Assembly (NCBI GenBank): GCA_017473285.1
Contig: JAFULP010000076.1
Coordinates: forward strand, 1 to 10,426
Source of the DNA: Clostridia bacterium
GTDB lineage: Bacteria > Bacillota > Clostridia > Christensenellales > UBA1242
Length of the DNA stretch: 10,426 nucleotides
Reading direction: 5' to 3'
This document shows, piece after piece, positions 1 to 6,537 of the stretch. Both the position numbers and the translations under genes were made by a program. The notes under the pieces were generated by a model. The model did not search any database. It was not told where the DNA came from and was given only the letters and a program-made list of their open reading frames with translations. The stretch's first letter is position 1. Each line of letters opens with the position of its first letter.

Positions 1-432
1 GAAATGTTAGACGCTATGAAACCACATTTCCCTCAAGATATGCCAAGATATTTGATGGGTGTGGGTAGCCCTGATTGTTTGGTGGAAGGGGTAGAGCGTG
101 GTATTGATATGTTTGATTGCGTGCTTCAAACTCGTATTGCCCGCAATGGTACGGCAATGACATCTCATGGCAAAGTTGTGCTTAAAAATGCAAAGTATAC
201 CGAAGACTTTACACCGCTTGACCCAGAGTGCGATTGCTATTGTTGTAAAAATCATACCAAGGCATATTTGCATCATCTTGTAAAAACTGGGGAAATATTG
301 GGTGGTAGACTGTTGTCGCTACACAATCTTAGATTTAGTTTGAAATTAATGGAAAATATACGAAAAGCAATCAATGAAGATAGGTTTTTAGAATTTAAAA
401 AAGAATTTTATGATAAATACGGTGAATTTTAA
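1..432 (+). CDS. tgt: Queuine/preQ1 tRNA-guanine transglycosylase (Tgt), 3' part
   Basis: C-terminal part of the enzyme that exchanges guanine-34 for preQ1 in tRNAs with GUN anticodons. The reading frame is open from base 1, so the gene starts upstream; against a usual length of about 370-380 residues, roughly 230 are missing. Counting from the Met at base 4, RYLMGVGSP (15-23) and GIDMFDCV (33-40) are classic Tgt motifs, and the Asp before Cys in MFDC matches the catalytic nucleophile. The zinc site is complete: C76, C78, C81 and H107 (CxCxxC plus His 26 residues on). One oddity is LQTRIARNG (41-49), where the family normally has LPTR or MPTR; Gln replaces the Pro. No clear terminator follows. 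The position immediately upstream of yajC is the usual one for tgt in Bacillota and many other bacteria. The identification is secure. Confidence 0.97.
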   Translation, partial: EMLDAMKPHFPQDMPRYLMGVGSPDCLVEGVERGIDMFDCVLQTRIARNGTAMTSHGKVVLKNAKYTEDFTPLDPECDCYCCKNHTKAYLHHLVKTGEILGGRLLSLHNLRFSLKLMENIRKAINEDRFLEFKKEFYDKYGEF

Positions 433-460
433 AGTTGCAAATAAATTAGAATGTAAGTAA

Positions 461-500
461 ATTGGTTAAAATTTGTTAGTATTTGTAAAAATTTGGTAAA
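461..500 (+). repeat. Four tandem 10-bp A/T-rich repeats upstream of yajC
   Basis: Four consecutive 10-bp units start at 461, 471, 481 and 491 and share a rough consensus ATTTGKTAAA. The exact 10-bp period puts the A/T tracts on one face of the helix, as in intrinsically curved DNA or a row of protein sites. Further A/T tracts continue to about 533. The array ends about 35 bp before the yajC -35 box. That it affects promoter activity is inference. Confidence 0.5.
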
Positions 501-535
501 AACATATAAAAATTAATTTTATTTTATAAATATGT

Positions 536-563
536 TTGACTTTAAGGGTGCAAGTGTGATAAA
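536..563 (+). promoter_or_regulatory. Putative sigma-A promoter for yajC
   Basis: TTGACT (536-541) is followed after 16 bases by an extended -10, TGT plus GATAAA (555-563). Transcription would start near 570, leaving a leader of about 15 nt that contains the ribosome site GGGGGAAG (574-581). The -35 matches consensus at five of six bases and the -10 at four of six, helped by the TG extension. Confidence 0.55.
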
Positions 564-584
564 TTAAAATCATGGGGGAAGAAT

Positions 585-959
585 ATGAACTTTATGAATG
601 TTTTGGCTATTAATGTTGAAAGCATATTAATGATAGCAATCCTACTATTTTTAGTTGTATTAATGGTGCTTGGATATATGAAGCGTCGTAAATTCAACAC
701 TCAAGTTCAACAACTTCGTGACAATATCAAAGTTGGTGACAAAGTTATGACTGATACTGGCGTTGTTGGTGAAATAGTTGATATTGCTACTGAAGGCGAG
801 CATAAGTATTTTACAATCAAATCTGGCACTGATGACAAATTTGGTTTTGTAAAGGTTCACGCTAACGCTGTATACTATGTGTTTGATAAAGAAACACCTA
901 AGTATGCTACAACTGAAAGTGCTGAAGAAGATGTTGAAGCAGAAGATGACGCTGAATAA
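585..959 (+). CDS. yajC: Sec translocon accessory subunit YajC
   Basis: Small single-span membrane protein of 124 residues, the usual size for YajC, which associates with SecDF at the SecYEG translocon. A hydrophobic segment at about 13-31 is followed by the basic MKRRK (32-36), which fits an N-out, C-in topology. The cytosolic part has the YajC signature: IKVGDKVMTDTGVVGEIVDI (48-67), corresponding to the family pattern LkkGDeVvTxGGixGkI. The tail (110-124) is strongly acidic. The ATG at 585 was chosen because GGGGGAAG sits just ahead of it; the next Met (594) is too far from that site. Context supports the call: tgt lies upstream and secD/secF downstream. A hairpin terminator follows at 1026-1053. 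The exact role of YajC is not settled even in well-studied species. Confidence 0.95.
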   Translation: MNFMNVLAINVESILMIAILLFLVVLMVLGYMKRRKFNTQVQQLRDNIKVGDKVMTDTGVVGEIVDIATEGEHKYFTIKSGTDDKFGFVKVHANAVYYVFDKETPKYATTESAEEDVEAEDDAE

Positions 960-1025
960 TTGTTTAATAATTTTAAATCAGCAAAATCTACAAAATAATT
1001 TAAAATAATTATTAAAAATTGTCAA

Positions 1026-1053
1026 AAAGGGCTAATATATTAGTCCTTTTTTT
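1026..1053 (+). terminator. Intrinsic terminator or attenuator after yajC
   Basis: A 10-bp stem (1026-1035 with 1040-1049, one G-U pair) closes a TATA loop and runs into a T tract to 1053. The stem is AT-rich apart from the GGGC/GTCC part, so termination may be partial. The next gene starts only 23 bp later with no promoter visible between, which suggests read-through feeds it. Confidence 0.7.
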
Positions 1054-1076
1054 CATAGTGTATTATGGAGGCATTT

Positions 1077-1472
1077 ATGAAAGAAAAATTAAAGAAAATA
1101 AACTTATCAAGTATTGTTAATATTTTGAAGGCTAGTTTGATAGGTGTGGTGGTGTCGATATTGCTAGTTTTATTGTTTGCATTTGTGTTAAAGTTTGTGG
1201 ATTTAAACAGTGGCATTATTTCAATAGTTGACCAAATTATTAAAATAATTAGTATTTTTGTGGCAGTAACGATTGCAAGTCGAGTAAATGGCGAAGGATT
1301 GCTTGTTAAAGGCATAGTTATAGGGGCAGTGTACTCGATTATTACATTTATAGTATTTTCAATACTAAATGGTACAGTTAATTTTGGCCCAGCAATATTT
1401 ACCGATATAATTTTTGCAGGTTTGGTGGGCGGAATAACAGCAATTTTGCTAAACATTATCAAAAAGAAGTAG
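1077..1472 (+). CDS. Four-span membrane protein, TIGR04086/YrzE-like
   Basis: Predicted 131-residue integral membrane protein with a basic N-terminus (MKEKLKK), four hydrophobic spans at about 16-40, 46-67, 76-98 and 105-127, and a basic end (IIKKK). Span 4 is glycine-rich (FAGLVGGITA). Size, topology and position between yajC and secD match the TIGR04086 membrane family, whose Bacillus relative YrzE also lies beside yajC (yrbF). The family has no established function. I chose ATG 1077 over the in-frame ATG at 1065 because the ribosome site TGGAGG (1066-1071) overlaps the upstream ATG and lies 5 bases before 1077. No signature residues were recognised, so the family call rests on topology and gene order. 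A role near the Sec translocon is only a guess from context. Confidence 0.75.
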   Translation: MKEKLKKINLSSIVNILKASLIGVVVSILLVLLFAFVLKFVDLNSGIISIVDQIIKIISIFVAVTIASRVNGEGLLVKGIVIGAVYSIITFIVFSILNGTVNFGPAIFTDIIFAGLVGGITAILLNIIKKK

Positions 1473-1632
1473 AAATAAAGTTGTGTTTATCAACAAAGTA
1501 TTTAGTGGCGCTAAGTAGATATATTTACTTACTTGATTTTAAACAAATAATAAGCATTTTAAAATATGGCTAAACTTAAGGTTATTTTTTGTTGAAATTT
1601 AGTCAAAGATTAATTTAGAGTATAAAAATTAG

Positions 1633-1661
1633 TTGACATAAATTAATTAATCAACTATAAT
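1633..1661 (+). promoter_or_regulatory. Perfect consensus sigma-A promoter for secDF
   Basis: TTGACA (1633-1638) and TATAAT (1656-1661) are exact consensus boxes with the ideal 17-bp spacer, so strong constitutive transcription is expected from about 1668. The leader would be about 16 nt and carries AGGAG at 1674-1678, 5 bases before the secD ATG. AGTTGA (1631-1636) and TCAACT (1651-1656) form a 6-bp inverted repeat covering the -35 and touching the -10, a possible operator. The rest of 1473-1632 shows no convincing gene or terminator, only a weak GTTG/CAAC hairpin at 1480-1494. Confidence 0.85.
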
Positions 1662-1683
1662 AACTAGGAAATTAGGAGAAGTT

Positions 1684-3015
1684 ATGACTAAAAATCGTTC
1701 TAAAATGCTTATTATTTTTCTAACTCTAATATTGATTATAGGACTTGTTGCTAGTTTTGTTAGTTTCACATATCCGCTTTCAATTGGTGGGGTTAAATAT
1801 AAATATTCAAGTTTTGTCAATGAATTAGTGCTTGGCTCAGACATTAGTGAAGGTGTGATGTTTGAATATCAAGCCAATCTTCGTGAAGGGGCGGATGAAA
1901 GTGACTATGACACTTTGATGACCAGCACCCTAACTGACCTTAGGGACATTCTTGAAAGCAGTGGCTTTAAAAATAGCACAATATCACGCAATGGCGACAC
2001 AGGTATTCGTGTGGAAGTAGGTGGGATTATTGACAAGGATGACAGCAGTGAAGTTATCAGCCTTATTGGTTCACCAAAACAGCTTACATTTAGTTCTAGC
2101 GCAAGCGCAGATGATGCGTTTATGACGGGCGAGCATGTAAGCAAAGTGGAAGCAAAGCAAATGTCTAACGGCGTTGAAACTGTGTTTTATGTAGAAATTA
2201 CATTTACCGATGCTGGTTACGACATTATATCTACTAAATCTGCTGAAATCGTAGCGGATAGTGGCACATTTTATATGTTGCTAGGCGATACGCAAATAGG
2301 TAGTAGCACCGAAGCGGTTACTACTAAATCTTTGTCGATGTCTAGTGAAAGTTTTGTTGATATGCAAACTACTGAAGACTATGCAATTCAAATTCGCACT
2401 GGTATGTTGCCACTTGAATTAATTTGCACATACAATGGCGAAATTTCGGCAACTTCGGGCGTTAGGGGTAATGTTACAAATCCTATGCTATATATTTGGA
2501 TAGCACTTGGCATTATGGTTGTGGCAAGCCTTGTGTTCTTTGTTCTTCGCTACAAGCAAATTGGCGCTATGGCAATGTTTAATATGTTATTCTACATCGT
2601 GTTTGGATTGTTCTTCTTGCAATCTGTGCCATTGGTGCATATTAATTTAAGCGGTATATTTGCTATTGTGCTAGGCTATATTATGGCAATAATTGCATTA
2701 ACCACCACGCTTGAAAATGCTAAGCGTGAGTATGCAAGGGGCAAAAAATTGCACACATCTTTGCATCAAGGTATTAACTCAAGTTTAGCGTCAACAATCA
2801 CTATTAATATAATGTTGATTTTGGCGGGCATTGTGTGTGCGTTAATGCCAACAATGGCTATACAATCGTTTGGTTTGGTTACACTTGTGTTAGGCTTTGT
2901 TAATATTTTCTGCTCACAAGCATTAATGCGTTTGATGATTAATCTATATTTGCCTTTCAACGCTGAAGATGACACCAAATGCAATTTTACTAAGGAGGGC
3001 GTAAATAATGATTAA
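1684..3015 (+). CDS. secD: Divergent protein translocase subunit SecD
   Basis: 443-residue RND-type membrane protein that, with SecF, should use proton-motive force to pull secreted proteins off the SecYEG channel. One N-terminal span (about 8-28) precedes a large extracytoplasmic domain (about 30-265). LGSDISEG (50-57) corresponds to the family GLDLxGG motif with Asp kept. LRDILESSG (86-94) and IRTGMLPLEL (237-246) match the conserved Rxil and LRSGALPVpL stretches. Five spans follow (about 267-288, 295-313, 320-341, 371-390, 394-420). The TM4 region INLSGIFAIVL (320-330) aligns without gaps to the family LTLPGIAGIIL, but the following GMavDANvlifER becomes IMAIIALTTTLEN, so the proton-relay Asp is Ile337. 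The later DxNxTT motif is also lost. It overlaps secF by 8 bp and has its own consensus promoter. The identity is solid from motifs and partner, while the energy-coupling mechanism is doubtful. Confidence 0.9.
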   Translation: MTKNRSKMLIIFLTLILIIGLVASFVSFTYPLSIGGVKYKYSSFVNELVLGSDISEGVMFEYQANLREGADESDYDTLMTSTLTDLRDILESSGFKNSTISRNGDTGIRVEVGGIIDKDDSSEVISLIGSPKQLTFSSSASADDAFMTGEHVSKVEAKQMSNGVETVFYVEITFTDAGYDIISTKSAEIVADSGTFYMLLGDTQIGSSTEAVTTKSLSMSSESFVDMQTTEDYAIQIRTGMLPLELICTYNGEISATSGVRGNVTNPMLYIWIALGIMVVASLVFFVLRYKQIGAMAMFNMLFYIVFGLFFLQSVPLVHINLSGIFAIVLGYIMAIIALTTTLENAKREYARGKKLHTSLHQGINSSLASTITINIMLILAGIVCALMPTMAIQSFGLVTLVLGFVNIFCSQALMRLMINLYLPFNAEDDTKCNFTKEGVNND

Positions 3016-4081
3016 TAGAGATTTTACTCGTTCGGGCAAGGAATATATTAAAAAGAACAAAATAGTGATAATAGCACTTGCTTTGATAGTGGCTATGGGT
3101 ATTGTTATGTTATGTGTGTTTGGCTTTAAGGGTGGCAGCGATGTTAAGGGTTATAACACATTTTCAATCAATGTTGGCGCACAATATGAAAGCGACAAAT
3201 TAAGCGACTATCACGAACATATCAATACCAATTTGGCTTCATACGATGCCAACCTTCATTCAGTTCAATTAACTGGCGAAGGGGATGCAACAACACTAAT
3301 AGTTAAGTATTCAGGTAAAGTAAAAGACATTGCTACACTAAATGCTGAGATTGCAAAAGATTTAAAACTAAATTCGTCTGCAATTTCATCTCATACCAAA
3401 GTTAGTGCAAACCTAACCAGTAAAGATTATGTTTATGCGGTGGCTTGTGGGTTGATTATAATTACTTTGGCTGCAATATATAGCGCTTGTAGATACAATT
3501 TGGCTTGCACTATGACACTGCTTGGCGGTTCGGTGCTAGGCACAATATTGCTACTTGCAACCACTTTAATATTTAGATTAACTATTAATAGTTCGTTCCT
3601 AGCAATCAATATTTTAATAATTTTATTGATATTAGGTGAAAGTTTTATTATGTTTGATACGCTTGAAAAAGAGCGTCAAAAACTAAATGATAAAAATGAC
3701 CGTTCAACACAACTAACCAACACATTAAAAGCAAATGCTTTTAGGCAAAAGTTGATGTACGGCGCAATATTTGCAATGAGTTTGATATTCATTGTGTTGA
3801 TGCCAAGCACTATTAAACAAGCAAGTTTAATTGTGTTGTTTGCAACAGTGGTTGCTATGTTTATTACAATTTATGCATTACCTTTCTTGTGGTCCTTGAC
3901 AATTACTCAAATTAGTGATAAAATAAGAGTGAAAAAAGATAAAAAAGTAAAAGCAGTGCAAGTTACAGAAGAAGTGGAAGGCGAATTGGAACAAAATTAT
4001 ACTGAAAATCAAGTGATTGAAGTAAAAGAAGATAGTGGAGAGGATGCTCCATCTACCGATGACAATATAACTATTGAATAA
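3008..4081 (+). CDS. secF: Divergent protein translocase subunit SecF
   Basis: 357-residue partner of SecD with one N-terminal span (about 18-38), an extracytoplasmic domain (about 45-138) and five C-terminal spans (about 141-161, 164-190, 196-218, 248-266, 270-296). FGFKGG (38-43) corresponds to the family GIDFKGG with the Asp replaced by Gly39. CRYN (161-164) fits the conserved xRFx after span 2. In TM4, GESFIMFDTLE (210-220) aligns with NDTivvFDRIR: FD is kept and the membrane Asp is Glu211. R246 may match the conserved Arg before TM5, but the following TslTTl motif is absent. The C-terminal tail (about 304-357) turns from basic to very acidic. AAGGAGGG (2992-2999) lies 8 bases before the ATG, inside the end of secD, so the two are translationally linked. 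A strong terminator begins 3 bp after the stop. Confidence 0.88.
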   Translation: MINRDFTRSGKEYIKKNKIVIIALALIVAMGIVMLCVFGFKGGSDVKGYNTFSINVGAQYESDKLSDYHEHINTNLASYDANLHSVQLTGEGDATTLIVKYSGKVKDIATLNAEIAKDLKLNSSAISSHTKVSANLTSKDYVYAVACGLIIITLAAIYSACRYNLACTMTLLGGSVLGTILLLATTLIFRLTINSSFLAINILIILLILGESFIMFDTLEKERQKLNDKNDRSTQLTNTLKANAFRQKLMYGAIFAMSLIFIVLMPSTIKQASLIVLFATVVAMFITIYALPFLWSLTITQISDKIRVKKDKKVKAVQVTEEVEGELEQNYTENQVIEVKEDSGEDAPSTDDNITIE

Positions 4082-4083
4082 TC

Positions 4084-4112
4084 AAAGTCGCCTGCTATAC
4101 GGGCGACTTTTT
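4084..4112 (+). terminator. Strong intrinsic terminator after secF
   Basis: A 9-bp perfect stem, AAAGTCGCC (4084-4092) with GGCGACTTT (4102-4110), has a 9-nt loop and runs into T residues. It is the most GC-rich hairpin in the window. recJ starts 35 bp later with no clear promoter between. Confidence 0.88.
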
Positions 4113-4147
4113 GTTGACTTGAATTGCTTTTAGTAAGGGTGAAAATT

Positions 4148-6529
4148 ATGAAATATGTTAATTCGTGTGATGGTGTAAATATTGACGAGCAATATGTGTC
4201 AAGCATGGCAAAAAAGTTTTTATTGGACGAACGGGTTGTGCGTTTGTTGTTTGCTCGTGGGATTAACACCGAGCATGCTTTAAGGGAATATTTAAATCCC
4301 AATATATCGCAACTAAACAATCCATTTTTGTTTGAAAATATGGCACTGGTGGTGCAAGAAATCAAACAACATATTGCGCTAAACCACAAAATATTAATTT
4401 ATGGTGATTATGATGTGGACGGTATTACTGCCACGGCTACAATGTATGATTATTTAAAAAAAATAGGTGCTAATGTAACCACTTTTTTGCCTAACCGATA
4501 CATTGACGGCTATGGATTGAATTTGGACACTATTAATAAGGTGTTGGATAAGGAAACACCAGACCTAATTATAACTGTGGACTGCGGAATAACATCGGTT
4601 AAGGAAGTTGAATACTTGAAGTCAAAGGGCATTGCAATCATTGTAACCGACCACCATGAAAGCGATGGCAATATGCCAGATTGCTTGATTGTTAACCCTA
4701 AAGTAAGCACAACTTATCCGTTTAAATATTTGTGCGGGGCGGGCGTTGCGCTAAAGGTTGTGCAAGCCTTAGGTGGAACGGAAGCAATTATGCCATACTT
4801 GGCAACTACGGCTGTGGCTACCATTTCGGATATTGTTGAACTAGTGGGCGAAAATCGTGCTATTGTAACCCTTGGATTAAATGACATTAATAGTTTGCCA
4901 AAAGGCTTGTTAAAGTTATTAAATGAGTGTGGCATTGGGCGTAACCCTAAGGCTAGTGAAATAGCGTTTAAGTTGGCGCCTAAAATTAATGCTTCAGGCA
5001 GGATGGGGGATGCAAACCTATCCCTTCAATTGTACTTGGAAACCAAGCCTACCGAGATTAACAAAATATGCAAAACTATTATTGAATACAACACCAAGCG
5101 CCAGCAATTGTGCAACAAAATTTATAATGATGTAAAAGAGTATTTAAATAGCAAAGACATTTATTCAATGAAAGCAATTGTATGCAAGTCGACCGAGTGG
5201 GAAGCGGGCTTGCTGGGCATTGTATGCGCAAAGTTAAGTGAAGAATATCATAGGCCAACTTGTTTGTTTAGTGATACAGATGGAGTGTTGACAGGTTCTT
5301 GCCGAAGCGTAAATGGCGTTAATGTGCATACGCTTATGTGCAGTATGAGCGACATTTTGGAAAAGTTTGGCGGGCACACTATGGCGGCTGGGCTAACACT
5401 TAAAATTGAGCATTATGATGAGTTTTGTGAAAAGTTTAATGATTATGTAGACAAAAATTTGATTAAAGATGAGTTTTTGCCTACCAAAACATATGACTTT
5501 GAAATCAGCATTGATGAATTGCGTACAAGTTTAATTGAAAGCGTAGACCGTATGGAGCCTTGTGGGCATGAAAATAGTAGACCAATATTTAAATTGGATG
5601 TATCTAAGGCGGATGTTGCGCCAATGAAATCGCATCCAGAGCATTTATTTGTTAAATATACTAATTTATCGTTGCTAGCATTTAATATGGCGCCAATGCA
5701 ATATATATTGTCAAGCGATACAAAGTGTAGTATTTTGGCGGACTTGAATATTGAAGTGTTTAAAAATGTTAAGCGCCTAACTGGCATAATCAAAAGTGTA
5801 GACTATGAAGATATTTATCGCCCAGAAGACATGGGGATAATAACATACAACTATTTAAACCAATTGTCGTTTGAAGAAGGTGGCGAATATCAGTTTGTAA
5901 ACTATAATCGTGACAATTTAATACGCCTATTGGTTGACATGGAAAAGAGCATTTATGGCACACTTATTGTTACTAATGATTATAATTCGTATTTGAATTT
6001 TAAAAGCATTTATGACAACTTTAACATATTCCGCAATAGGTTGTTTGAAGTAGAGGATGAAACTGGGCTAAACACAATATTATTATCCCCTAATAGTTTT
6101 AAAAACTTTAATACCTTTAAGCGAATTATATTTATTGATCCAATACTAAACACTGGCTATCTTTGTGCGTTAAACAAAGCCACCAAGTCAGCAATTTACA
6201 TCCCGCACAAAACGCAATTTAGTTATTCGTTGTTCCGTGATATTAGCGTGGATAGGAAGGTGTTTGGCGAATATTTTAAGGCATTTAAGTTTGCGTATGA
6301 AAATGGTATATCTGGCTCAACACCATATCAATTTTTTACCAAAGTGGTTAATGCGTGCAAGCGAAAATTGTCGTATGTTCAGTTTATGGCGTGTATGACT
6401 ACATTTAAGGAGTTGGAGATAATTGAAACGGAACAAGATTGCAAAATTAGCAATTTGTCAATGGACAAAAAATCACTAAATTCAAGCGTGTTTTATAACA
6501 AACTAAGTTTAATTAAATCAACAAAATAG
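4148..6529 (+). CDS. recJ: Single-stranded-DNA-specific 5'-3' exonuclease RecJ
   Basis: 793-residue DHH-family nuclease that degrades single strands 5'-3' in RecFOR recombination, mismatch repair and base-excision repair. All catalytic motifs are present: GDYDVDG (86-92), DCGIT (145-149), DHH (168-170), CGAGVALK (196-203), SDIVEL (227-232) and NASGRMGD (281-288). The DHHA1 motif GGHTMAAGL is at 408-416. MEPCGHENSRPIF (469-481) corresponds to the OB-domain motif ePFGxgNpxPxF in a looser form. A further region of about 240 residues follows, as in the long Bacillota RecJ (B. subtilis about 786 residues), so the length is normal. I chose ATG 4148 because AAGGGTG (4135-4141) lies 6 bases upstream; an in-frame TTG at 4124 would add 8 residues but has no ribosome site and sits almost on the terminator. 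The relA-like gene follows after 8 bp, so they are co-transcribed. Confidence 0.96.
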   Translation: MKYVNSCDGVNIDEQYVSSMAKKFLLDERVVRLLFARGINTEHALREYLNPNISQLNNPFLFENMALVVQEIKQHIALNHKILIYGDYDVDGITATATMYDYLKKIGANVTTFLPNRYIDGYGLNLDTINKVLDKETPDLIITVDCGITSVKEVEYLKSKGIAIIVTDHHESDGNMPDCLIVNPKVSTTYPFKYLCGAGVALKVVQALGGTEAIMPYLATTAVATISDIVELVGENRAIVTLGLNDINSLPKGLLKLLNECGIGRNPKASEIAFKLAPKINASGRMGDANLSLQLYLETKPTEINKICKTIIEYNTKRQQLCNKIYNDVKEYLNSKDIYSMKAIVCKSTEWEAGLLGIVCAKLSEEYHRPTCLFSDTDGVLTGSCRSVNGVNVHTLMCSMSDILEKFGGHTMAAGLTLKIEHYDEFCEKFNDYVDKNLIKDEFLPTKTYDFEISIDELRTSLIESVDRMEPCGHENSRPIFKLDVSKADVAPMKSHPEHLFVKYTNLSLLAFNMAPMQYILSSDTKCSILADLNIEVFKNVKRLTGIIKSVDYEDIYRPEDMGIITYNYLNQLSFEEGGEYQFVNYNRDNLIRLLVDMEKSIYGTLIVTNDYNSYLNFKSIYDNFNIFRNRLFEVEDETGLNTILLSPNSFKNFNTFKRIIFIDPILNTGYLCALNKATKSAIYIPHKTQFSYSLFRDISVDRKVFGEYFKAFKFAYENGISGSTPYQFFTKVVNACKRKLSYVQFMACMTTFKELEIIETEQDCKISNLSMDKKSLNSSVFYNKLSLIKSTK

Positions 6530-6537
6530 GAGAAAAA

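Noticed and set aside
433..460. Terminator for tgt
   Set aside because: No stem with a following T tract was found after the stop codon.
461..500. CRISPR-like array
   Set aside because: The units are only 10 bp, contiguous and degenerate, with no spacers; phased A/T tracts fit better.
1040..1462. 140-residue antisense reading frame opposite the TIGR04086-like gene
   Set aside because: It mirrors the hydrophobic gene, has no family resemblance or ribosome site, and all supported genes are on the plus strand.
1473..1683. Possible SCIFF or other small peptide gene between the TIGR04086 gene and secD
   Set aside because: No Cys-rich frame on either strand; the only small ATG frame (1566, nine codons) has no ribosome site.
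1684..4081. secD/secF as unrelated RND or MMPL exporters
   Set aside because: The adjacent pair with yajC upstream, the GLDLxGG-like and GIDFKGG-like motifs, the IRTGMLPLEL segment and the ungapped TM4 alignment identify them as SecD and SecF despite lost residues.
4124..4147. TTG start for recJ giving 8 extra residues
   Set aside because: No ribosome site, and it sits just after the terminator T tract; ATG 4148 has AAGGGTG at a good distance.
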